A DNA stretch of 7,401 nucleotides from positions 1 to 7,401 of the forward strand of contig CADBNJ010000117.1 of NCBI GenBank assembly GCA_902795955.1. The letters are read 5' to 3'. This document shows, piece by piece, positions 1-6,016 of this stretch. The stretch comes from Oscillospiraceae bacterium (lineage in GTDB: Bacteria; Bacillota; Clostridia; Saccharofermentanales; Saccharofermentanaceae). Both the position numbers and the translations under genes were made by a program. Numbering within the stretch: the stretch's first letter is position 1; each line of letters opens with the position of its first letter. Below the pieces are notes generated by a model. That model did no database searches and had not been told where the DNA came from. It worked only from the letters and a program-made list of their open reading frames with translations.

Positions 1-105
1 GAGGTCACCATCAGGATGTTTATCGGCGAACTGCTCAAGGCCGACGGAAGTGATGCCGTGCGCAAGACAGTGGATAAGTACTTCAGGAAGAAGAGCATGC
101 CGTAA
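1..105 (+). CDS. C-terminal fragment of an unidentified protein (5' end outside window)
   Basis: Reading frame 1 is open from the first base to a TAA at 103-105 and encodes 34 residues, beginning EVTIRMFIGELLKADG and ending YFRKKSMP. The sequence looks like an amphipathic, Lys/Arg-rich C-terminal helix. I do not recognise the family and the fragment is too short to assign a function. Codon choice (AAG for Lys, AGG for some Arg, GCC/GGC) matches the genes downstream, which supports it being real coding sequence. No convincing rho-independent terminator follows the stop: there is a run of T at 135-140, but I could not find a strong GC-rich stem before it. Confidence 0.6.
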   Translation, partial: EVTIRMFIGELLKADGSDAVRKTVDKYFRKKSMP

Positions 106-130
106 CGGACAATGCCCTTTGCCGGTGATT

Positions 131-200
131 CGTATTTTTTCCGTATCGATTCGTATCGATCCGTATCAATCCGTATTAATTCGTATTAATTCGTATTATT
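131..200. repeat. 10-bp tandem repeat array, consensus YCGTATYRAT
   Basis: Six head-to-tail 10-bp units occupy 141-200 with no gaps: CCGTATCGAT, TCGTATCGAT, CCGTATCAAT, CCGTATTAAT, TCGTATTAAT and TCGTATTATT. A seventh CGTAT core lies at 131-135, 11 bp before the next one. The CGTAT core is invariant and the last bases drift from CGAT to TAAT along the array. The period is close to one turn of B-DNA, so all cores face the same side of the helix. The array ends 29 bp before the TATAAT box of the next gene. It could be a cooperative protein-binding array, intrinsically curved DNA, or a plain slippage-generated minisatellite. Confidence 0.85.
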
Positions 201-228
201 TTGGAACACATTTTTAAGCTTGCGGAAC

Positions 229-255
229 CTATAATCTATATATGAACGATTATAG
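229..255 (+). promoter_or_regulatory. TATAAT box inside an inverted repeat spanning the start codon; possible leaderless promoter and operator
   Basis: A perfect -10 hexamer TATAAT lies at 230-235. About seven bases further on is the ATG at 242, so transcription from this box would begin at or next to the start codon. No Shine-Dalgarno sequence is visible upstream. No good -35 element stands at 16-18 bp; the nearest TTG-type hexamer (TTGGAA, 201-206) would need a 23-bp spacer. The -10 box is embedded in the left arm of a perfect 8-bp inverted repeat, CTATAATC at 229-236 and GATTATAG at 248-255, with an 11-nt centre holding the start codon. That layout fits an operator for a dimeric repressor or an RNA hairpin occluding the start. 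The base pattern is seen; the function is inferred. Confidence 0.5.
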
Positions 256-1021
256 AGAACTGGAGTTGCTGATAAGCTATTATCAAGACCGCCTGATGAA
301 GCTGCCTCAGGGGTATTTCGGCAGGGATAAGGATGCTGCTATTGTTTATGTAACGCATGTCCCCGGTGAACAGCCCGGTGAGAAAAGAAAGAGATTCCGT
401 TACAGGCTTACTTCGGAGAAAGGACAGAAGTGGGCAGATCTAGTCAGGGAATACAGGAAATGCAAAGATAAGCTCGACGAACTGATGACCGTTTGGAACA
501 GCACTTACCGGTTCCCGCCGCGTAAGATCGACTTCCCTCTGGTCAGGAGGGATCCGTCCATGTTTACGGCTGATTTTTTCAATGCGGCAGCTGAATGCGC
601 AAATCCTGCGCAGGCCGAGCGTCCGATAGAATATAAGGGGAGGATCCTCCGGTCCAAGAATGAACTGATAGGATGCCAGATAATCGAGAAGTTAGGGTAT
701 GAATTCAAGGTTGAGATCGCTGTGGGCAGTGATCCGTATTATATGCTCTATCCGGACATCACCTTCCTTGTTCCCGAACAGGAACGCTGTATCGGTGTCG
801 AGATCAACGGTGCGGTAGATAATATTAAATATGCTAATAAGTCTCTTAACCGCCAAAGCGAGTATATAAAAAACGGGCTGATGATAAGCAAGGATGTCAT
901 TTTTGTTGATATAGCCGATTCGGGTTCGTTTTATGTCAGGCAGTTTGAGACACAGGTTAAACTCGCCGTGATGGCAGGTCTGGACGATATAATCTTCCCT
1001 GACAAGCGCCGGCGAGGATAA
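242..1021 (+). CDS. Putative PD-(D/E)XK nuclease-like protein
   Basis: This 259-residue soluble protein has no signal peptide or membrane segment. Residues 1-85 are rich in charged helices and include an LPQG element (21-24) and a basic KRKRFRYR stretch (48-55). Residues 130-225 look like a PD-(D/E)XK nuclease core: KNE (Glu141) on the first helix after RILRS, YPD (Asp172) on a beta strand, then VEINGA (Glu187) on the next strand, followed by a Y-x-x-NG segment (208-212). I recall clostridial hypothetical proteins with a similar LPxG front and a nuclease-like rear carrying E-H-x-G where this one has E-I-N-G; this is from memory, not a search. The usual Lys of the E-x-K motif is Asn189, so activity is uncertain. 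Start choice: the ATG at 242 is the first in frame and agrees with the adjacent TATAAT. It appears to be a single-gene unit beside the stress operon. Confidence 0.7.
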   Translation: MNDYRELELLISYYQDRLMKLPQGYFGRDKDAAIVYVTHVPGEQPGEKRKRFRYRLTSEKGQKWADLVREYRKCKDKLDELMTVWNSTYRFPPRKIDFPLVRRDPSMFTADFFNAAAECANPAQAERPIEYKGRILRSKNELIGCQIIEKLGYEFKVEIAVGSDPYYMLYPDITFLVPEQERCIGVEINGAVDNIKYANKSLNRQSEYIKNGLMISKDVIFVDIADSGSFYVRQFETQVKLAVMAGLDDIIFPDKRRRG

Positions 1022-1049
1022 AGAATTGATGATGATGGCAAAAATGCCT

Positions 1050-1123
1050 GGTCAAATGACCGGCAGAATAACCCCGATAGACCAGATCTGGTCAGATTAG
1101 CCGGATTTACCGGTCAAATGACC
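1050..1123. promoter_or_regulatory. Three palindromes centred 31 bp apart upstream of the ctsR promoter
   Basis: Three dyads sit between the nuclease-like gene and the CtsR operators: GGTCAAATGACC at 1050-1061, the perfect palindrome GACCAGATCTGGTC at 1080-1093, and GGTCAAATGACC again at 1112-1123. Their centres are 1055.5, 1086.5 and 1117.5, exactly 31 bp or about three helical turns apart. All share GGTC/GACC arms. The copy of AGCCGGATT after the second dyad (1099-1107) recurs after the third (1130-1138), again 31 bp on, so the block may have arisen by tandem duplication. GGTCAAA is also the CtsR half-site, but no second half-site follows in direct orientation. The first dyad extends to an RNA-capable stem, GCC-T-GGTCA/TGACC-GGC, but has no following U-tract, so a terminator is unlikely. 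Confidence 0.6.
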
Positions 1124-1159
1124 AGCCAAAGCCGGATTACAGACCGGGACATACTTAAA

Positions 1160-1176
1160 TGTCAAAAAAAGTCAAA
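1160..1176 (+). promoter_or_regulatory. CtsR operator 1
   Basis: TGTCAAA-AAA-AGTCAAA is a direct repeat of two heptads with a 3-bp spacer. It matches the CtsR consensus (A/G)GTCAAA-NAN-(A/G)GTCAAA except for the first base. It ends seven bp upstream of the -35 hexamer at 1184. CtsR binding here, together with the downstream site, would bracket the promoter and repress the operon in unstressed cells. Confidence 0.88.
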
Positions 1177-1183
1177 ATCGCTA

Positions 1184-1211
1184 TTGACTTTAGTACAGGC
1201 TGCGTTACAAT
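1184..1211 (+). promoter_or_regulatory. Sigma-A type promoter of the ctsR operon
   Basis: TTGACT (1184-1189) and TACAAT (1206-1211) are each one mismatch from consensus and are separated by 16 bp. The predicted transcription start is near 1218, inside the second CtsR site, giving a 5' leader of about 36 nt that ends in the strong Shine-Dalgarno of ctsR. I saw no CIRCE element (GAGTGCTAA-type inverted repeat), so control by HrcA is not indicated. Confidence 0.85.
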
Positions 1212-1216
1212 ATAAA

Positions 1217-1239
1217 CATCAAAGAAAGTCAAAGTCAAA
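1217..1239 (+). promoter_or_regulatory. CtsR operator 2, with an extra overlapping half-site
   Basis: CATCAAA-GAA-AGTCAAA (1217-1233) has the heptad spacing of a CtsR operator. The second heptad is perfect and the first has two mismatches. A further perfect heptad AGTCAAA at 1233-1239 overlaps the preceding one by one base, so three half-sites are packed here. The site covers the expected transcription start, a position that would block RNA polymerase directly. Confidence 0.82.
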
Positions 1240-1240
1240 A

Positions 1241-1248
1241 GGAGGAGG
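1241..1248 (+). promoter_or_regulatory. Strong Shine-Dalgarno fixing the GTG start of ctsR
   Basis: GGAGGAGG lies five bases before GTG at 1254-1256. No ATG in the same frame lies at a suitable distance, and the protein starting at this GTG (MARLVDVIEEMI) lines up with the first helix of known CtsR proteins, so the GTG start is well supported. Confidence 0.9.
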
Positions 1249-1253
1249 TTAAC

Positions 1254-1715
1254 GTGGCACGGTTGGTCGATGTCATTGAGGAGATGATCAAGCAGCTCGT
1301 TGACGAGAATAACGGTTCCTGCACGATCAACAGGAGTCAGCTGGCGGAGAAAGCCAACTGCGTTCCGTCGCAGGTGACATATGTGCTGTCAACCAGGTTC
1401 TCCAGCGGCAACGGATATATCGTTGAGAGCAGGCGCGGCGGCGGCGGACAGATAACTATAACAAGGGCGCATTACATGACCGGCGAGGACTACCTTCACA
1501 AGATGATGGATTCGGTCGGGAATGACATGACGCAGCAGCAGGCAAAGAATCTTCTGGCGAGTGCCGTATCGTGCGGCGTCATTACTTCGAAGGAAGCGAC
1601 GCTGATCATGTCGGCCGTATCGGACAGGGCGCTTGCCAAGGCCGAACCTGATATAAGATCGGTAGTAAGAGCAGACATCATGAAGAACGCGATACTCGCG
1701 CTGATGATAACGTAA
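1254..1715 (+). CDS. ctsR: Transcriptional repressor CtsR
   Basis: CtsR is the dimeric heat-sensing repressor of class III stress genes (clpC, clpP, clpE and its own operon) in low-GC Gram-positives. The 153 residues match the family length (about 150). The N-terminal winged helix-turn-helix includes CVPSQVTYVLSTRF (36-49), very close to Bacillus CVPSQINYVINTRF, and the glycine-rich wing GYIVESRRGGGGQITI (54-69). The RRGGGG tip (60-65) inserts in the DNA minor groove and acts as the thermosensor; the arginine that McsB phosphorylates in Bacillus/Geobacillus relatives is kept here. Residues 75-150 form the helical C-terminal dimer domain. Translation starts at GTG. Two CtsR-type operators flank the promoter just upstream, so autoregulation is expected. 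mcsA follows after 20 nt. Confidence 0.96.
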   Translation: MARLVDVIEEMIKQLVDENNGSCTINRSQLAEKANCVPSQVTYVLSTRFSSGNGYIVESRRGGGGQITITRAHYMTGEDYLHKMMDSVGNDMTQQQAKNLLASAVSCGVITSKEATLIMSAVSDRALAKAEPDIRSVVRADIMKNAILALMIT

Positions 1716-1735
1716 TGGGAAGTGAGGTATAACCA

Positions 1736-2314
1736 ATGAGATGTTCAAGATGCGGGAGGCAGATCCCGAACAACAATTTCACCAGGATAAACGGATCGTA
1801 TTTCTGCAATGATTGTGCTGCGGATATGGGATTCTCGTTCTTTAATATGAATTTCAGCTCAATGGACGGCATTAAGCAGGCTCTGAATGCGATGGAGGAG
1901 CTTGAGTTCGCCAACAACGAGATAACCTGCAATAACTGCGGGATGACTCTGAGGGAGTTTGAGAATACGGGCAAGCTCGGTTGCATATCGTGCTTCAATG
2001 CTTTCGGGAATGAGATCGGCAAAAGGATGCTCAGACTCTACGGAAGTGAGGAATATATGGGAAGGCAGCCCGGAGAAGCTATCGAATATGAATATGATAA
2101 AGAAGACATACAGGCGGCAAAGCCTAAGACGGCAAAGGGCGGAGCTGCATCCAAAGACATAACCGACAGGATAGCAAAGGCTGATTTCGGGACGCTGAGC
2201 GATGAGATGCTCAAGGACGCTCTGGAGAAGGCAATTGCCAAAGAAGACTATGCTCTCGCGGCAAGGCTTCGTGACGAGATCAATTCACGTAAGGGGGACG
2301 GCAATAATGGCTAA
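1736..2314 (+). CDS. mcsA: McsA, zinc-binding activator of McsB with UVR motif
   Basis: McsA is a treble-zinc-like cofactor that binds McsB and ClpC and, in Bacillus, activates the arginine kinase and acts with CtsR. The 192-residue protein has four CxxC pairs: CSRC (3-6), CNDC (24-27), CNNC (65-68) and CISC (83-86), enough for two zinc sites; the second is in the characteristic context CNNCGMTLREFENTGKLGC. Residues 157-183 are a UVR motif (LEKAIAKEDYALAARLRDEI), also found in UvrB and in the ClpC middle domain. A low-complexity Lys/Ala/Gly linker (about 125-145) joins the two halves. A GTGAGGT ribosome site precedes the ATG. The end overlaps the mcsB start by 8 nt, indicating translational coupling. 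All zinc ligands are intact, in contrast to the eroded active site of its McsB partner. Confidence 0.93.
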   Translation: MRCSRCGRQIPNNNFTRINGSYFCNDCAADMGFSFFNMNFSSMDGIKQALNAMEELEFANNEITCNNCGMTLREFENTGKLGCISCFNAFGNEIGKRMLRLYGSEEYMGRQPGEAIEYEYDKEDIQAAKPKTAKGGAASKDITDRIAKADFGTLSDEMLKDALEKAIAKEDYALAARLRDEINSRKGDGNNG

Positions 2315-3329
2315 TGCAAAATGGTATGAGGAAGACGGCAGAAACCTCGACGTCGTATTGTCATCCAAGGCGGTGATAACGCGTAATCTCAAGGGCTACA
2401 AGTTCCCCGGAATGATGGATGTCAACGAGAAAGATGAGGTCACCGGCAAGGTTAAGGAAGCCCTTGCGGATATGGATCTGGAGCTGATCTCCATGGAAGG
2501 CATTGGAGGCAATACGCTGGATGACCTGACTGACAGCCAGATAATCAGCGATGTCGATCTTATTGAGGATTCAGAAGGCAAGGCGGTCATGACGGATCCG
2601 TCAAGGGATCTGGCAGTGATCCTCAACAACAATGACCATATTAAGATCAAGGCGCAGGCTGCGGGATATACTAACAGTGTCTATAAGAGGTGTGAGAATG
2701 TGGCTGTCGCGCTTGAGCAGAAGCTGGACATTGCTTTCAGCAACAGGTACGGTTATCTGGGAAGCAGCGTGTACAACACCGGACTGGGATTTAAGCTCCT
2801 GTTTACCATTGCCATTCCCGGCATAGCAAGGACGGGAGAAGGGCTTGAAGTCCTGACGCGCAAGGTCAAGGCTCACGACTGGAATATCTATCCTTTCATC
2901 AATGGCGATAAGTCGATCAAATGTGATGTGTACATCATATCGAGTAATGCAGCCCTCGGGGTCGATGAGGCGACGGTGCTGATGACGGGCGACAAGCTCA
3001 TTCAGGACATCATCAAGATAGAGCTGCTCTGCAGGGAGAACCTCAGGAAGAACAGGACTGATCTTCTGGAGAACAGCTTCTACAGATCATACGGAATACT
3101 GTACTATTCCAAGAGCGTCGATCCGGTTGAAGCGCTGGATCTGCTGGGTTGGATAAGGCTGTATCACGGATACGAGGACAGGACTGAAGTTGACATCAAC
3201 TGGACTCAGATCAACACGGTCACGTCGCAGCTTCTGTGGCAGATATATCCCGGGAGCGCAGGCGGCAACAGCAGGTCAGATGTCAAATACACGGCTGCGA
3301 GGATCGCGGCGGTGCTCAAGAGAAAGTAA
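2307..3329 (+). CDS. mcsB: McsB homologue with degraded phosphagen-kinase active site (probable pseudokinase)
   Basis: Position in the operon and many aligned segments identify this 340-residue protein as McsB, the protein-arginine kinase family (Bacillus McsB about 363 aa): VVLSS..ITRN (16-27), ILNNNDHIKI (105-114), GYLGSS..NTGLGFK (149-163), FYRSYGIL (258-265). However, the catalytic signatures have changed. SSR is SSK (21). The NEEDHIR motif is NNNDHIK (107-113), losing both glutamates. SCPTN is SSVYN, so the position of Bacillus Cys167 is Ser154. TGLR is LGFK (163). The GEGSEA loop is INGDKS (198-203). The C-terminal RDxRRA phospho-arginine site is only partly kept (SDVKYTA, 324-330). Start choice: ATG 2307 follows AAGGGGG (2291-2297) and overlaps mcsA by 8 nt; a start 35 codons upstream would read through mcsA out of frame. 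The reading frame is intact, so the gene is maintained. Likely role: adaptor to ClpC or CtsR rather than kinase (inference). Confidence 0.88.
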   Translation: MANAKWYEEDGRNLDVVLSSKAVITRNLKGYKFPGMMDVNEKDEVTGKVKEALADMDLELISMEGIGGNTLDDLTDSQIISDVDLIEDSEGKAVMTDPSRDLAVILNNNDHIKIKAQAAGYTNSVYKRCENVAVALEQKLDIAFSNRYGYLGSSVYNTGLGFKLLFTIAIPGIARTGEGLEVLTRKVKAHDWNIYPFINGDKSIKCDVYIISSNAALGVDEATVLMTGDKLIQDIIKIELLCRENLRKNRTDLLENSFYRSYGILYYSKSVDPVEALDLLGWIRLYHGYEDRTEVDINWTQINTVTSQLLWQIYPGSAGGNSRSDVKYTAARIAAVLKRK

Positions 3330-3330
3330 T

Positions 3331-3337
3331 AAGGAGG
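3331..3337 (+). promoter_or_regulatory. Shine-Dalgarno fixing the clpC start
   Basis: AAGGAGG lies immediately after the mcsB stop and nine bases before ATG 3347. It rules out a start further upstream inside mcsB in the same frame, and the protein from 3347 begins with the standard ClpC N-domain sequence ([10 protein letters not shown]). Confidence 0.9.
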
Positions 3338-3346
3338 ATTGTTCAT

Positions 3347-6016
3347 ATGGGATTAAAGTTCACTGAAGATACGGTAAAGATACTTGCGAACAGCAGGCAG
3401 CTTGCGGACATCAGGGGAAGCAGGCTTGTCACACCGAAGGAGCTCTTTGGCGGGATCGTGATACATCCCGGATATGCCAGGGAACTCATGAGCGAAGAGC
3501 TGGACGATATGGATGCGCTCAACGCTCTGCTCGGCATAGAGGATTTTGATGAGGATTCCGTTGAGACGGACAGGAGCATGGAATCTCTCTGCGACGATGC
3601 GGTCAGGACACTCAGGATCGATTCCAGAAAGCTGATCGTGCAGTCACAGGATTTCTCGCAGAGGATCGGCAACGGCGGGGTGATCATGCCGGAACATATC
3701 CTCTATAACATTCTCCAGATGCGCGGAAGCGACGACGGCGGCAATGCCATCGTGAGGGCGGCCGGCGGCAATATATCAGATATGCTCCAGAAGCTGAGAG
3801 TATTCTTCAGGAATGTGGCGCAGAGGAACAGCACACGCGGCGGTGATGACTCATACGATGATGATATGTCTCCGGAAGACAGGTCCGGCGCCGGGCGTGC
3901 CGCGTCATCACGCAAGTCAGGCAAAGGCGGCAAGCACAAGATACTTGATGAATTCGGCAAGGATCTGACGGCTCTTGCAAGGGAGAACAAGATAGATCCC
4001 GTCATCGGAAGAGATAAGGAGATCAACCGCGTTATTCAGATACTGGCGCGCCGTACGAAGAATAACCCGTGCCTGATAGGCGATCCGGGCGTCGGTAAGA
4101 CGGCCATCGCTGAAGGTCTTGCGTACAAGATAGTCAAGGGCGAAGTACCGGCCATACTTAAGGATAAGGTTATCTATGGCATAGATATCGGAGGCATGGT
4201 TGCAGGCGCCAAGTACAGGGGTGACTTCGAAGAGAGGATCAAGAACATGCTCAAAGAGGCTGTGGAAGATCCCAATATCATACTGTTCATCGACGAGCTC
4301 CATACTATCGTGGGTGCAGGTGAGAGTACGGGCGGAAGCCTTGATGCAGCCAATATGATGAAGCCAATGCTGACAAAGGGTGAGCTTCAGATAATCGGCG
4401 CCACCACCGTAAAGGAATACAGCAAGTTCATCGAGAAGGATGCGGCTCTCGAGAGAAGGTTCATGAAGGTCCAGATCGACGAGCCGGGCGAGGAGGATAC
4501 CATAGCGATCCTCAAGGGTCTCCGTTCCAAGTACGAGGAGCATCACCACATTGAGATAACGGATTCGGCGATCGAATCTGCAGTTAAGCTGTCATCCAGG
4601 TACATTACCGAGAAGTTCCTGCCGGATAAGGCCATCGACCTGATCGACGAGGCCGCCGCAAGAGCAAGGGTAAGGCTTACCGATACTGATGAAGTGGACA
4701 CGGTAAGCAAGGAGATCGAAGAGATCGAGGCAAAGAAGAAGGATGCCGTGGAGAAGCAGGATTTCGAGGCGGCACAGAAGTTCAAGACCAGGGAAGACGA
4801 GCTCAAGGATAAGCTTGCCGTGCTCAAGGGTGCTCTCGGCAAGGGGGACGGTTCCTCCAAATCTGACGCCAAGGGCAAATACATTGGCAGGATCACGGAA
4901 GATGACATATCCTCGATCCTCTCAGAGATGACGAGCATTCCTGTCACGAAGCTCACTGAATCGGACAACGAGAGGCTCAAGAACCTCGAATCTGAACTCA
5001 AGAAGCGTGTCATCGGCCAGGATGAAGCCGTTACGGCCGTCGCGAAAGCGATCCGCAGGAGCCGTCTCGGCCTCAAGGACCCGTCAAAGCCGTCAGGTTC
5101 GTTTATCTTCCTCGGTACGACCGGCGTAGGTAAGACTGAGCTTGCCAAGGCACTTGCAGAGGTAATGTTCGGTTCGGAGGATGCGCTCATCAGAGTCGAT
5201 ATGTCTGAGTATATGGAGAAGAACGACGTCAGCAAGCTCATCGGTGCGCCTCCGGGATACGTAGGATACGATGAGGGCGGCGGACAGCTCACGGACAAGG
5301 TGCGCTCACACCCTTACTCCGTTATCCTCTTTGATGAGATAGAGAAGGCTCACCTCGACGTGTTCAACACGATGCTCCAGGTCCTCGATGACGGGCGTCT
5401 GACAGATTCCCACGGCAGGACTGTAGACTTCAAGAACACGATAATCATCATGACATCCAATATCGGTGCCAAGATGCTGACGGCAGCATCAGGCAGGCGC
5501 ATCGGATTCGGCACGATCGATGACAAGGATGAGGATGAGGCTAGCCGCGACGGCCTCTACGGCGGCAAGAGCTATGATGAGGCTAAGGGCGTTGTCATCG
5601 ACGAACTCAAGAAGACATTTACTCCGGAGTTCATCAACCGTGTCGATGAACTGATCTTCTTCCGCATGCTTAATCATGATTCGCTCCTCAAGATCGTTGA
5701 TAATCTTATCGGCAATGTCTCCAAGAGGCTTTCCGACAAGAACATAACAATAAAGCTTACTGACAGGGCGAAGGATTTCCTTGTCGAGAAAGGCTACGAT
5801 CCGCAGTTCGGTGCGAGACCTCTGCGCCGTGCGGTTCAGTCGGTGATCGAAGACAGACTTGCGGAATCGCTCCTGGACGGCATCGTTCATGAGGGAAGCA
5901 CGGCGCTGTTCGATGTCGATCCTGCTCTTGAACCCAAGGATTACAAAGACGCTCCGGCATCTGCTATGACCGTCAGCGATGCTTTGAGAGATGAGCAGAC
6001 AGAAGAGACAGTATGA
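3347..6016 (+). CDS. clpC: ATP-dependent Clp protease ATP-binding subunit ClpC
   Basis: ClpC is the AAA+ unfoldase that feeds substrates to ClpP. At 889 aa it is longer than Bacillus ClpC (about 810). Order: two Clp_N repeats (about 1-155); a charged linker (156-200), acidic then Arg/Lys-rich; AAA-1 with Walker A GDPGVGKT (245-252), pore loop KYRG (289-292), Walker B ILFIDE (312-317), arginine fingers ERR (369-371); middle domain with UVR-like [10 protein letters not shown] (470-479); AAA-2 with Walker A GTTGVGKT (590-597), Walker B VILFDE (659-664), sensor 1 MTSN (702-705), arginine finger in EFINR (765), the ClpP-docking tripeptide IGF (719-721), and sensor 2 GARPLRR (822-828). All motor residues are present. 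Oddities: the first phospho-arginine pocket residue (Bacillus Glu32) is Lys31 while the second (Glu106) is kept as Glu116; AAA-2 has GGG for GG after GYVGYDE; MTSIPV replaces WTGIPV; there is a 30-residue acidic C-terminal tail. The acyltransferase gene overlaps its 3' end. Confidence 0.96.
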   Translation: MGLKFTEDTVKILANSRQLADIRGSRLVTPKELFGGIVIHPGYARELMSEELDDMDALNALLGIEDFDEDSVETDRSMESLCDDAVRTLRIDSRKLIVQSQDFSQRIGNGGVIMPEHILYNILQMRGSDDGGNAIVRAAGGNISDMLQKLRVFFRNVAQRNSTRGGDDSYDDDMSPEDRSGAGRAASSRKSGKGGKHKILDEFGKDLTALARENKIDPVIGRDKEINRVIQILARRTKNNPCLIGDPGVGKTAIAEGLAYKIVKGEVPAILKDKVIYGIDIGGMVAGAKYRGDFEERIKNMLKEAVEDPNIILFIDELHTIVGAGESTGGSLDAANMMKPMLTKGELQIIGATTVKEYSKFIEKDAALERRFMKVQIDEPGEEDTIAILKGLRSKYEEHHHIEITDSAIESAVKLSSRYITEKFLPDKAIDLIDEAAARARVRLTDTDEVDTVSKEIEEIEAKKKDAVEKQDFEAAQKFKTREDELKDKLAVLKGALGKGDGSSKSDAKGKYIGRITEDDISSILSEMTSIPVTKLTESDNERLKNLESELKKRVIGQDEAVTAVAKAIRRSRLGLKDPSKPSGSFIFLGTTGVGKTELAKALAEVMFGSEDALIRVDMSEYMEKNDVSKLIGAPPGYVGYDEGGGQLTDKVRSHPYSVILFDEIEKAHLDVFNTMLQVLDDGRLTDSHGRTVDFKNTIIIMTSNIGAKMLTAASGRRIGFGTIDDKDEDEASRDGLYGGKSYDEAKGVVIDELKKTFTPEFINRVDELIFFRMLNHDSLLKIVDNLIGNVSKRLSDKNITIKLTDRAKDFLVEKGYDPQFGARPLRRAVQSVIEDRLAESLLDGIVHEGSTALFDVDPALEPKDYKDAPASAMTVSDALRDEQTEETV

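Noticed and set aside
131..200. CRISPR array
   Set aside because: Units are 10 bp and contiguous with no unique spacers.
131..200. Replication origin iterons
   Set aside because: No DnaA-box set, replication gene or AT-rich unwinding region accompanies the repeats; a chromosomal stress operon is next to them.
1046..1064. Rho-independent terminator for the nuclease-like gene (GCC-T-GGTCA/TGACC-GGC stem)
   Set aside because: The loop would be only two bases, a bulge breaks the stem, and no T-run follows; the regular 31-bp spacing with two more dyads favours a DNA-binding array.
2202..2306. 35-codon N-terminal extension of mcsB
   Set aside because: It overlaps mcsA out of frame, lacks similarity to McsB N-termini, and a good ribosome site (AAGGGGG) precedes the ATG at 2307.
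1689..3329. mcsB as a decaying pseudogene
   Set aside because: No frameshift or internal stop occurs, the start overlaps mcsA normally, and structural segments outside the active site are conserved, so the gene appears to be kept as a protein.
3236..3346. 37-codon N-terminal extension of clpC
   Set aside because: It overlaps the end of mcsB out of frame, and AAGGAGG at 3331-3337 points to ATG 3347, where the ClpC N-domain begins.
3917..4549. 210-codon open frame on the minus strand
   Set aside because: It lies wholly opposite the first AAA domain of clpC, has no recognisable protein family or ribosome site, and is explained by the low stop frequency opposite AAG/GAG-rich coding sequence.
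4543..5298. 251-codon open frame on the minus strand
   Set aside because: Antisense to clpC AAA-2; the product is a Ser/Leu-rich low-complexity string typical of a reversed Lys/Glu-rich gene.
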